Notes under the pieces: model-generated
Told to the model about the DNA's origin: nothing
Databases searched by the model: none
Seen by the model: the letters and a program-made list of their open reading frames with translations, nothing else
Part shown: positions 32,432-40,417 of the stretch, piece after piece
Numbering within the stretch: position 1 is the stretch's first letter
Layout: each line of letters begins with the position of its first letter
From: CADEDV01 sp036383515
GTDB lineage: Bacteria > Bacteroidota > Bacteroidia > Chitinophagales > Chitinophagaceae
Length of the DNA: 64,000 nucleotides
Direction of reading: 5' to 3'
Assembly: GCA_036383515.1 (NCBI GenBank)
Contig: DASVOE010000137.1
Coordinates: 46,174-110,173, forward strand
Translations under genes and position numbers: made by a program

Positions 32432-35400
32432 TTACATATTCCGCCTGTATTGTCCTCCTACTTCGTATAAAGCATGGGTGATCTGCCCAAGTGAACAATA
32501 TTTCACTGTTTCCATCAATTCTTCAAATAAGTTACCATTATTGATCGCTACCTGTTGTAAACGTTGCAGCATTTCGGCAGATTTATTCTCATTTCTTTTC
32601 CAAAACGATTTGAGATTATTGATCTGTTGTTCTTTCTCTTCTGTAGTACTGCGGATCACTTCACCGGGAGTAATGGTAGGGCTTCCTTTTTTATTCAGGA
32701 AAGTGTTTACGCCAATCAATGGCAGTTCACCTGTATGCTTCTGGTGCTCGTAATACAAACTTTCTTCCTGTATCTTATTTCGCTGGTACATTCTTTCCAT
32801 GGCTCCTAATACACCACCCCTTTCAGTGATACGATCAAATTCCGCCAGTACCGCTTCTTCAACAAGTGCTGTCAATTCTTCAATTGCAAAACTTCCCTGG
32901 ATGAAATTTTCTGTTTTTGCACTACCCAATTCACGGTTAATGATCAATTGTATGGCCATAGCACGGCGGACACTTTCTTCCGTTGGTGTTGTGATCGCTT
33001 CATCGTAGGCGTTTGTGTGTAATGAATTGCAATTATCATAAATGGCATACAAAGCCTGCAGTGTAGTTCTTATATCGTTGAAATCAATTTCTTGCGCATG
33101 CAAACTTCTCCCTGATGTTTGTATATGATACTTCATCATCTGGCTGCGCTTGTTGGCCTTGTATTTATATTTCATTGCCTTTGCCCAGATACGTCTTGAC
33201 ACACGACCGATCACACTATACTCCGGATCCATTCCATTGCTAAAGAAAAAAGAAAGATTGGGCGCAAAATCGTCAATGCTCATTCCGCGGCTCAGGTAAT
33301 ATTCGATATACGTAAATCCATTGGCCAATGTAAATGCTAATTGTGTAATAGGATTAGCTCCTGCTTCAGCAATATGATAACCACTAATCGAAACAGAATA
33401 AAAGTTTCTTACTTTTTGCTGAATAAAATATTCCTGCACATCACCCATTAGTTTCAATGCAAATTCTGTGGAGAAAATACAGGTATTTTGTGCCTGGTCT
33501 TCTTTTAAGATATCCGCTTGTACTGTTCCTCTTACCTGTTGTAGTGCTGTTTGCTTGCATTGTTCATACACTTCTTTGGGTAGCACGTCCTCGCCACTCA
33601 ATCCGAGTAATTTTAGGCCAAGACCATCATTACCGTATGGTAACTCACCGGGAAAAGATGTGTTATGATACTCCGGTGCAGGAAACTGTTTATACTTTGT
33701 TTCGTTGATCTTTTTTACCTCATCCCACAACCCCAACTCACTAATCTTCTTTTCACATTGCTGATCAATCGCTGCATTCATAAAAAATGCCAGCAGCATG
33801 GGCGCCGGGCCATTGATGGTCATAGACACAGATGTCTTCGGATCGCAAAGATCAAAACCGCTGTATAATTTTTTTGCATCATCAACAGTAGCAATGCTTA
33901 CACCACTATTACCGATCTTACCATAAATATCCGGACGGTGATCAGGATCTTCACCATATAAGGTTACACTATCAAAAGCAGTTGATAAACGTTTCGCCGG
34001 TTGATCAACACTTACATAGTGGAAGCGCCGGTTGGTTCTTTCAGGGGCTCCTTCCCCGGCAAACATTCTTGTCGGATCTTCCCCTTCTCTCTTTAAAGGA
34101 AATACACCGCTTGTAAAAGGAAAATGACCCGGAACATTTTCCTGTGCCTGCCATTTTAAAATATCACCCCAGTCTTTATATTTTGGCAACACCACTTTTG
34201 GAATTCTTGTACCTGAAAGACTTCTGGTAAACATTTCAAGCTTGATCACTTTATCACGAACAGTGTATTCATAAAAATCCTTCTGGTATTCTTTTATTTT
34301 TTGTTCCCAATTTGTGATAAGCTTTCTGCTCACCGGCGTTAGCTGGTCATTGTAAAAATTGATCTGTTGCTGAAGAGCCGTTATTAAAGCCCCCTCTAAA
34401 TCTCCCCCGTCGGGGGAAACTTGAGAACCTTTCGATGTAAGAATTTCTTTGGTACCTTGCAACTGATATAGTTTTGAAGCAATAGCTGACTGATCATTTA
34501 CCAACTGATCATAGTTCCGGTTATTCTCACTGATCTCGCTCAGGTATCTTGTACGATTGGATGGAATGATCGCCTGGGAAACCTTAGCCGTTTCTGAAAA
34601 ATGATACTCACCAAATACAATATTTGTTTTGGCTTTAATTTTTTTGAGTAATAATTCAAATAAATGATTTACACCGTCATCATTGAATTTGCTTGCCATT
34701 GTCCCGATCACCGGTAATTCATCATCCTTAGCCGTCCAGAGACTATGATTTCTTTTGTATTGTTTTTTTACATCAGCCAATGCATCCAATGCACCGGCTT
34801 TATCAAACTTATTGATACAAACAAGATCGGCATAATCCAGCATGTTGATCTTCTCTAATTGCGATGCGGCTCCGTATTCCGGCGTCATCACATACATGCT
34901 TACATCACAATAATCTAAAATGCTTGCATCACTCTGACCAACCCCGGCGCTTTCGAGAATAATAAAATCAAAGCCAGTTCTCTTGCAGATATTAATTGCA
35001 TCCTGCACAGCGCCACTCAATGCGGTATTATCATCTCTTGTAGCTAAGCTTCGCATGTAAGCTCTCGGGTGAGAAATAGAATTCATCCTTATCCTGTCGC
35101 CAAGCAAGGCACCGCCTGTTTTCTTTTTGGAAGGATCAACAGATATAACGGTGATCGTTTTATTGGTGAAATTTTGCAGAAACCTTCTGACGATCTCATC
35201 TGTAACAGATGATTTACCGGCGCCGCCGGTGCCGGTTATTCCTAATACAGGAGCAGCCCCCCCAACCCCCCGAAGGGGGGATTGAGAAGAGTCGTTTAAT
35301 TCAATTGTTTCTTTTAACAGGGAAGAATAATTTTTACCAGCTTCAGCCAGTGAAATTGTTCTTGCTATTCTTCTTACATCTTTCACTTCATCCAAAGGCA

Positions 35401-35872
35401 ATTTCCCATTCCACTTGGGGTTTGCGAAAGCCCCTCCTTTGGAGAGGTTTGGGGAGGCCCTTCTTATAACATCCTCTATCATCCCCTCCAATCCCATATG
35501 TCGTCCATCATCAGGACTATAGATCCTGGTGATTCCGTATCTATGTAATTCTTCTATTTCAACGGGCAAAATAGTACCTCCGCCACCACCAAATATCTTA
35601 ATATGACCACAACCGTTTTCATCCAGCAGGTCTTTGATGTATTTAAAAAACTCTACGTGACCACCCTGGTAAGAAGTGATAGCAATGCCCTGCACATCTT
35701 CTTCGATCGCTGTCTCCACGATCTCTTTGGCAGACCGGTTATGACCCAGGTGAATGATTTCAGCGCCTTTGCTTTGCATGATACGCCGCATGATATTGAT
35801 GGCGGCATCATGTCCATCAAAAAGAGCCGCAGCAGTAACGAGACGAACTTTATTAGCCGGAGTGTAACTCAT
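32432..35872 (-). CDS. icmF: IcmF, fused isobutyryl-/methylmalonyl-CoA mutase-type B12 enzyme with GTPase
   Basis: This 1146-residue protein has a B12-binding domain (VTAAALFDGHDAAIN, Asp19 and His21), a MeaI-like GTPase with a P-loop at about 214-221 (GTGGAGKS) and VILESAG and NKFDKAG segments, then a mutase domain from about residue 540 ending in VGGQYRRNM. GHFPFTSGVF at 582-591 resembles IcmF rather than methylmalonyl-CoA mutase, so isobutyryl-CoA/n-butyryl-CoA or a related substrate is likely. Three palindromic repeats are inserted in frame in its linkers (residues about 139-150, 195-208 and 481-497). The promoter is at 35907-35915. Confidence 0.9.
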   Translation of the reverse strand: MSYTPANKVRLVTAAALFDGHDAAINIMRRIMQSKGAEIIHLGHNRSAKEIVETAIEEDVQGIAITSYQGGHVEFFKYIKDLLDENGCGHIKIFGGGGGTILPVEIEELHRYGITRIYSPDDGRHMGLEGMIEDVIRRASPNLSKGGAFANPKWNGKLPLDEVKDVRRIARTISLAEAGKNYSSLLKETIELNDSSQSPLRGVGGAAPVLGITGTGGAGKSSVTDEIVRRFLQNFTNKTITVISVDPSKKKTGGALLGDRIRMNSISHPRAYMRSLATRDDNTALSGAVQDAINICKRTGFDFIILESAGVGQSDASILDYCDVSMYVMTPEYGAASQLEKINMLDYADLVCINKFDKAGALDALADVKKQYKRNHSLWTAKDDELPVIGTMASKFNDDGVNHLFELLLKKIKAKTNIVFGEYHFSETAKVSQAIIPSNRTRYLSEISENNRNYDQLVNDQSAIASKLYQLQGTKEILTSKGSQVSPDGGDLEGALITALQQQINFYNDQLTPVSRKLITNWEQKIKEYQKDFYEYTVRDKVIKLEMFTRSLSGTRIPKVVLPKYKDWGDILKWQAQENVPGHFPFTSGVFPLKREGEDPTRMFAGEGAPERTNRRFHYVSVDQPAKRLSTAFDSVTLYGEDPDHRPDIYGKIGNSGVSIATVDDAKKLYSGFDLCDPKTSVSMTINGPAPMLLAFFMNAAIDQQCEKKISELGLWDEVKKINETKYKQFPAPEYHNTSFPGELPYGNDGLGLKLLGLSGEDVLPKEVYEQCKQTALQQVRGTVQADILKEDQAQNTCIFSTEFALKLMGDVQEYFIQQKVRNFYSVSISGYHIAEAGANPITQLAFTLANGFTYIEYYLSRGMSIDDFAPNLSFFFSNGMDPEYSVIGRVSRRIWAKAMKYKYKANKRSQMMKYHIQTSGRSLHAQEIDFNDIRTTLQALYAIYDNCNSLHTNAYDEAITTPTEESVRRAMAIQLIINRELGSAKTENFIQGSFAIEELTALVEEAVLAEFDRITERGGVLGAMERMYQRNKIQEESLYYEHQKHTGELPLIGVNTFLNKKGSPTITPGEVIRSTTEEKEQQINNLKSFWKRNENKSAEMLQRLQQVAINNGNLFEELMETVKYCSLGQITHALYEVGGQYRRNM
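34386..34428. repeat. Palindromic repeat inserted in icmF, site A
   Basis: A CCCCC/GGGGG hairpin (34404-34408 and 34412-34416) with TCTAAATCTC and GAAACTTGAG flanks. It is read in frame and encodes about 17 residues, GSQVSPDGGDLEGAL, in the linker between GTPase and mutase domains. Confidence 0.6.
35254..35290. repeat. Palindromic repeat inserted in icmF, site B
   Basis: A CCCCCC-GAA-GGGGGG hairpin (35266-35271 and 35275-35280) with an adjoining C-tract. It is read in frame and encodes SQSPLRGVGGAAP immediately before the GTPase P-loop. Confidence 0.6.
35424..35464. repeat. Palindromic repeat inserted in icmF, site C
   Basis: The core AAGCCCCTCC...GGGGAGGCCC is a CT/AG-rich imperfect palindrome. 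It is read in frame and encodes ASPNLSKGGAFA between the B12-binding domain and the rest of the protein. Confidence 0.6.
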
Positions 35873-35906
35873 AATTGGAAGATTTACCTGTTGCTAACAG
35901 GCGTTC

Positions 35907-35915
35907 GCAAAGTTA
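35907..35915 (-). promoter_or_regulatory. Promoter -7 element of icmF, with hairpin in the leader
   Basis: TAACTTTGC on the minus strand matches TAnnTTTGC; no clear -33 TTG is in place. The leader of about 30 nt holds a hairpin, CCTGTT-GCT-AACAGG (35887-35901). No B12 riboswitch is visible in the region. Confidence 0.45.
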
Positions 35916-35970
35916 TATAATTGTTGCTTATGCTTTGAATGATTAAGGGGCTTGATTATTTAATAGCGGA

Positions 35971-36102
35971 CTAAGACAATGGTGAAAGCCTTTCAAATAA
36001 ATGTTGTGATTTTTTATCAATATGCACCTGCTTCTGCTGAATACGATCCAGTAATACTTCATGATTATACACCCTTAATAAAATACAAACAGCGTAGTGC
36101 AT
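35971..36102 (-). CDS. Possible small ORF of 43 residues
   Basis: This 132-base frame (ATG at 36102) reads MHYAVCILLRVYNHEVLLDR, then a helical segment IQQKQVHIDKKSQHLFERLS. The codon use looks like a coding region, but there is no clear ribosome or promoter signal and the family is not known. It may be a real small protein or the remnant of a larger gene. Confidence 0.25.
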   Translation of the reverse strand: MHYAVCILLRVYNHEVLLDRIQQKQVHIDKKSQHLFERLSPLS

Positions 36103-36129
36103 ACACGGCAGCAAAGTAGGGCAAAACAG

Positions 36130-36160
36130 TTGTGTTAGTATGGTTTTGACCTACATTTGC
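36130..36160 (+). promoter_or_regulatory. Promoter of the amgK-rapZ-like gene, predicting a leaderless mRNA
   Basis: TTG (36130-36132), 19 bases and TACATTTGC (36152-36160) match the Bacteroidota promoter exactly. Only three bases separate the -7 element from the ATG at 36164, so the transcript would start on or next to the start codon. This argues against the upstream in-frame ATG at 36140, which lies inside the promoter. Confidence 0.7.
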
Positions 36161-36163
36161 GAC

Positions 36164-37630
36164 ATGCAGTCAATCCTTGATTCGATCCAGGCTTTATATA
36201 AAAAATGGAAGGGAAAAGAAGCTGTTTCTTTGGATGTGTTGCCACAATCGGGCAGTGAACGCCGTTATTTTCGTTTGCATGGAAAAACCGATTCTGTTAT
36301 CGGAACTTATGGTGCCAATATCAAAGAAAATGAAAGCTTCATTTATTTTACAGAACATTTCCGTAAAAAGATACTGGCTACTCCGCAGGTACTGGCTATC
36401 AGTGATGATAGAATATTTTACCTGCAGGAAGATTTTGGAGATATATCACTTCTGAATAGGTTAGAAGCCGAAGGTTTTACAGATCCTGTTTATTCCTTGT
36501 TCAAAAAAAGTTTGGAAGAACTGGCCCGGCTCCAGGTAAACGGCGATGAAGGATTGGATTATACCCGTTGTCTTACCAATATGGAATTTGGTAAACAGGC
36601 GATCATGGCCGACCTCCTGTATTTTAAGTATTATTTCCTGGATGCCTTACGTAAACCTTACGATAAACAAAAACTGATTGATGACTTCGAGGCCCTGAGC
36701 AATTATCTTACTCACACGGAGTACAAATATTTTATGTTCCGGGATTTTCAAAGCCGCAATATCATGATCACTTCCGGCGACAATGTTCATTTCATCGATT
36801 ACCAGGGCGGCATGAAAGGAGCTCCGCAATATGATGTGGCCAGTATGCTTTGGCAGGCAAGAGCCAATCTCCCGGATGAATGGAAAAATAATTTGCTGGA
36901 AGATTACATGAATGCTTTTGAAAAACAGATCAACGGTCCGTTAGACAGAACTATGTTCCATAGCCAGTATAATGGTTATGTGCTGATCCGTTTATTGCAG
37001 GTGTTGGGAGCTTATGGCTTCAGGGGATTATTTGAACGTAAAGCTCAATTCCTTACCAGCATTCCATTGGCTTTGCACAATCTCCGGGATTTTTTTCAAA
37101 ATCAAAGTTTAGGAATTGTTGTTCCTGAATTTAAAAAAGTGCTGGATATGTGCGTGGATGATGAGATCATCAACCAGTTTACTCCCACACAAGCCACAGA
37201 AAAGACGCCGCTAATTGTAAAAATTTGTAGTTTCTCTTATCGCAAAGGATTGCCGGTGGATGAAACAGAAAATGGAGGCGGTTTCGTTTTTGATTGCCGT
37301 GGCATATTAAATCCTGGTCGGATCGAAGCATATAAAACACAGCATGGCCGTGATAAAGCTGTAAAAGATTACCTGGAACAACAAACCAAAATGCCGGACT
37401 TCCTTAATAGCATATTTGATATTGTTGACATGACTGTTGAAGAATATATCAAACGGGATTTTGAAAGCCTGATGGTGAGTTTTGGCTGCACCGGTGGTCA
37501 GCATAGAAGTGTGTATGCTGCAGACGCACTGGAAAGACATTTAAGAAATAAGTTCAAAGTGAAAATTGAATTGAAGCACTGTGTGCAAGACGAAAAAAAC
37601 TGGCTTAATCCCCTTCCCGAAAAGAAATGA
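36164..37630 (+). CDS. AmgK-like sugar kinase fused to a RapZ C-terminal domain
   Basis: This 488-residue protein (start 36164, chosen from the promoter position) has a phosphotransferase kinase domain of the APH/AmgK type: FMFRDFQSRNIMI is the catalytic loop (Asp and Asn), and NVHFIDYQGG is the metal-binding block. From about residue 349 a RapZ-C domain follows (IVKICSFSYRKG, FVFDCRGILNPGR, GCTGGQHRSVYAA). RapZ's N-terminal Walker domain is absent. In Pseudomonas, AmgK phosphorylates MurNAc/GlcNAc in peptidoglycan recycling. The next gene is MurU, overlapping by four bases. RapZ-C senses GlcN6P in E. coli, so regulation by amino sugars is a plausible inference. Confidence 0.85.
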   Translation: MQSILDSIQALYKKWKGKEAVSLDVLPQSGSERRYFRLHGKTDSVIGTYGANIKENESFIYFTEHFRKKILATPQVLAISDDRIFYLQEDFGDISLLNRLEAEGFTDPVYSLFKKSLEELARLQVNGDEGLDYTRCLTNMEFGKQAIMADLLYFKYYFLDALRKPYDKQKLIDDFEALSNYLTHTEYKYFMFRDFQSRNIMITSGDNVHFIDYQGGMKGAPQYDVASMLWQARANLPDEWKNNLLEDYMNAFEKQINGPLDRTMFHSQYNGYVLIRLLQVLGAYGFRGLFERKAQFLTSIPLALHNLRDFFQNQSLGIVVPEFKKVLDMCVDDEIINQFTPTQATEKTPLIVKICSFSYRKGLPVDETENGGGFVFDCRGILNPGRIEAYKTQHGRDKAVKDYLEQQTKMPDFLNSIFDIVDMTVEEYIKRDFESLMVSFGCTGGQHRSVYAADALERHLRNKFKVKIELKHCVQDEKNWLNPLPEKK

Positions 37631-38343
37631 AAGCAATGATTTTTTCTGCCGGGCTCGGCACCAGGTTCAAACCATGGACGGATAAGCATCCTAAAGCTCT
37701 GGCTATTGTCAACAGCAAGTCATTACTTCAACGCAATATCGAGTACTTGCAGCAATACGGCATCAAAGATGTAATTGTAAACGTTCATCATTTTGCAGAA
37801 CAGATAATCGAAGAGTTACAAAAAAATAAAGGTTGGGGCAGTAATGTGGTCATTAGTGATGAGCAGGATGAACTGCTGGATACCGGTGGAGGGTTACTGA
37901 AGGCAAAAGAATTGTTTACGCCCGGCGAAAGATTCATGACCTGCAATGTTGATATTCTTACTGATCTCAATATTCATTCTCTCCTGTCTTTTCATGAGGT
38001 CAATAAACCACTAGTTTCTTTTGGGGTGACCAACCGGAAAACATCCCGTTACCTTTTATTTGACAATGAAAATAAATTGTGCGGCTGGCAAAATACCAAA
38101 ACCGGTGAAGAGATCATTGTAAGACCAGCTGATCATTTCTCCCAAAAAGCGTATAGCTGCGTGGTGGTTTTTGAGTACGCTATTTTTGATGAGATAGTGC
38201 AGCAGGGAAAATTTTCTCTTATTGATGTTTACCTGGAACTCGCCGGTAAGCATACTATTTCAGGATATGATCATACCGGTGATCGCTGGGTGGATGTAGG
38301 ACGGCCTGAAAGTGTAGCGGTAGCAGAAGGTTTATTTTTATAA
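37627..38343 (+). CDS. murU: MurU-like sugar-1-phosphate nucleotidyltransferase
   Basis: This 238-residue protein starts MKAMIFSAGLGTRFKPWTD and has KHPKALAIV, the nucleotidyltransferase signature. TCNVDILTDLNIH is the metal-binding segment. MurU transfers UMP to MurNAc-1-phosphate, giving UDP-MurNAc. Its ATG overlaps the stop of the kinase gene (ATGA). The kinase then nucleotidyltransferase order is that of the recycling bypass pathway known from Pseudomonas. Substrate is inferred. Confidence 0.8.
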   Translation: MKAMIFSAGLGTRFKPWTDKHPKALAIVNSKSLLQRNIEYLQQYGIKDVIVNVHHFAEQIIEELQKNKGWGSNVVISDEQDELLDTGGGLLKAKELFTPGERFMTCNVDILTDLNIHSLLSFHEVNKPLVSFGVTNRKTSRYLLFDNENKLCGWQNTKTGEEIIVRPADHFSQKAYSCVVVFEYAIFDEIVQQGKFSLIDVYLELAGKHTISGYDHTGDRWVDVGRPESVAVAEGLFL

Positions 38344-38395
38344 ACAGCTTATCAATTCCTTATAGAATAATCAAAACATCTTCAATTTACGTGGT

Positions 38396-40012
38396 TTAGT
38401 TAGTTTCAATTTTTTTTCTGATGCGATAATTGGCATTGGTAAAAACATAGTTCATTGACAGGCCTACATATGAGCCTGTTGAACTGTAATTACCCGTTGT
38501 TAAAGGTTTTCCGGGAATATCTATCCAGTATGTTCCATTCACATATTTTACAAAAGAGATATTCGAGCAGATAGCAAGCTGAAGCAGGTTGTTATTTTTA
38601 CAAAGCCAGCTATGTCCTATGTTAAGCGGAAAACTTATCCAGGGTTTTGCATCGTTATTGGAATATACATCTACTCCTCCTGCATTATAAAACCCATTAG
38701 AGGTATTTACAAAAATTGAATAGATATCAATGTCAGCTCCTAAACTGAAATTTATACGACCCCCGGCATCAGCAAAGAAAAACTTCGTATCAGAATACAA
38801 CCATCTTTTCTCGAGCAAAACCGGTAGACTGAGAATTAAATCTTGTAGAAGCGAATACTGCTTTGTATTATAATCCGAAGCCAAAGGCGGAGAAAAATCA
38901 TCTTTTGAAAATGAAGTATTGAAATTTCTACCGGTAAGCGTTGCTTCGGGGCCAATGATCAAACTGTACTCATTATTGTAATTTTTTTGGTACTTAAAAC
39001 TCAATGAAAGTCCTTGAGCTGCACTGGCACTTACGGGATGATTACCGGAAATATTTTTGATCCTTGCCTTTAATGTGGAAAGAAATGCGAAGTTAAATTG
39101 GATATGATTCCCCTTGAATACATAATCTTTTAAAATGCTTTCTCTCTTCAATTGTGGTTTATTATCCAATCTACCATGTGCCTTATATGTTTTTTTTAGC
39201 TGTACAAATTGTTTGTTACTGCCTGTAAAAATATATTGAACCGTTAATCCTAAGGAAGTGCCATTGATTTTGTAGATGCCTGTGCTAACAGGTTGATTGG
39301 GTATTGTAAGTTCGTAATTGGCTTTTAAGAAATAAGTAGTACTTATATCTGCCTGCAGAGTAACAGCCAGGATGTTTTTATTGTCCAAAATCATTGATTT
39401 GGATATGCCTGCCAGGAAAGTGATCCAGGGTTTTCCATTGTTTCTTGCTGAGAGTTGTGCATTGAATACGCCAGTACCCTGCCCATAGTCTTCGTCTGGC
39501 ATCAAACCACTATACCGAAAATTAATCCCTGTTTTGACTGAAATCTGCTTTGCTTTTTTAGTATATATATTTTTTTCAAGAAGCAAGGGTATTCTAACAG
39601 CCCCCCATAATTCTTTTTCTTCAATGAAATTCTGTCCATTCAAATTATTAATATCTTCCGAAGGAATATTTGCAAAAAAATTTCTCTTACCTACAACAAA
39701 ATGCAACCCAACTGAAACACTCAAACTTTTATTAATTGAATGCAAATAATTAATTCCTAAATCATAGGACGATTGAAGATGTGATTTTAATTCATACTTT
39801 CCTTCTTCTTTTTGAATTGTTGCTTTAGGAAGTACAGAAGCTGTTATTTCTATACCCAAATGATTTCTTTTAAACAATTCTTCCTTCTCTAAAAAATCAT
39901 GTGCTTTAATGGAATCATTCTTATCAGATGTGGGCTGACCAAAGACAGTAGCTGCAGCCTGAAAGAACAAAAATAACAGTAAGGATTTATGATATTTTAT
40001 TACAGGTAGCAT
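38396..40012 (-). CDS. Outer-membrane-type protein with internal duplication, function unknown
   Basis: This 538-residue protein has a signal peptide (LLLFLFFQAAATVFG) and beta-rich sequence with frequent aromatic ends, like a PorT-type or other outer-membrane barrel. Two halves match: the first has PWITFLAGISKSMILDNKN and ends GTSLGLTVQYIFTG, the second has PWISFPLNIGHSWLCKNNN and ends GSYVGLSMNYVFT. The function is not known. It is convergent with murU. Confidence 0.6.
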   Translation of the reverse strand: MLPVIKYHKSLLLFLFFQAAATVFGQPTSDKNDSIKAHDFLEKEELFKRNHLGIEITASVLPKATIQKEEGKYELKSHLQSSYDLGINYLHSINKSLSVSVGLHFVVGKRNFFANIPSEDINNLNGQNFIEEKELWGAVRIPLLLEKNIYTKKAKQISVKTGINFRYSGLMPDEDYGQGTGVFNAQLSARNNGKPWITFLAGISKSMILDNKNILAVTLQADISTTYFLKANYELTIPNQPVSTGIYKINGTSLGLTVQYIFTGSNKQFVQLKKTYKAHGRLDNKPQLKRESILKDYVFKGNHIQFNFAFLSTLKARIKNISGNHPVSASAAQGLSLSFKYQKNYNNEYSLIIGPEATLTGRNFNTSFSKDDFSPPLASDYNTKQYSLLQDLILSLPVLLEKRWLYSDTKFFFADAGGRINFSLGADIDIYSIFVNTSNGFYNAGGVDVYSNNDAKPWISFPLNIGHSWLCKNNNLLQLAICSNISFVKYVNGTYWIDIPGKPLTTGNYSSTGSYVGLSMNYVFTNANYRIRKKIETN

Positions 40013-40417
40013 TTAGCGTAAGTTTTAGCTGTACAAATAGGCCCGGTCATAATTAGTTAATCACAATCGAAGAGCAAAAAAAAGAAAGAGACGCTAATTC
40101 CTTCTCTTTTATTGCCTTACTATGAATTTCTTTTTAAAAGTCTTAAAAATATAACACCTAAGCCCAGATATAATATATACCTGAGTATGTCTTCAATGTA
40201 ATTGTTGCTGGGAACTGCGGGCTTTTAAATTAAAAATGGGCCTTGCAGATATGGCTGAAATCGGGAGTATCAACAATGAATCTTTCCTGCTCATACCCAT
40301 CAATAGGCGATAATAGCAGGATATTTTCTTTAAACATTTCCAAAAACCCGGTGAGCGGTATCTCATCTTGCAACCATTTCGTTTAACTTAGAGCCTCTAT
40401 ATAAATTATCATCCTAC
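40013..40417. other. Gene-free stretch with a possible gene remnant
   Basis: These 405 bases lie before the M1 peptidase gene. On the minus strand a frame of 50 codons (40230-40382) reads TKWLQDEIPLTGFLEMF, then LLLSPIDGYEQERFIVDT, and ends CKAHF; it looks coding but has no proper start and an upstream stop, so it is probably the C-terminal remnant of a gene I cannot name. The rest is A/T-rich without obvious signals. Confidence 0.4.

Noticed and set aside
34386..35464. GC hairpins in icmF as transcription terminators
   Set aside because: They lie within an open frame, lack T runs in the direction of transcription and encode linkers in frame.
36140..36163. ATG at 36140 as start of the kinase-RapZ gene
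   Set aside because: It lies inside the consensus promoter; a transcript could not include it.
35873..36163. Cobalamin riboswitch upstream of the B12-dependent icmF
   Set aside because: The leader predicted from the promoter is only about 30 nt and no B12-box sequence was seen.
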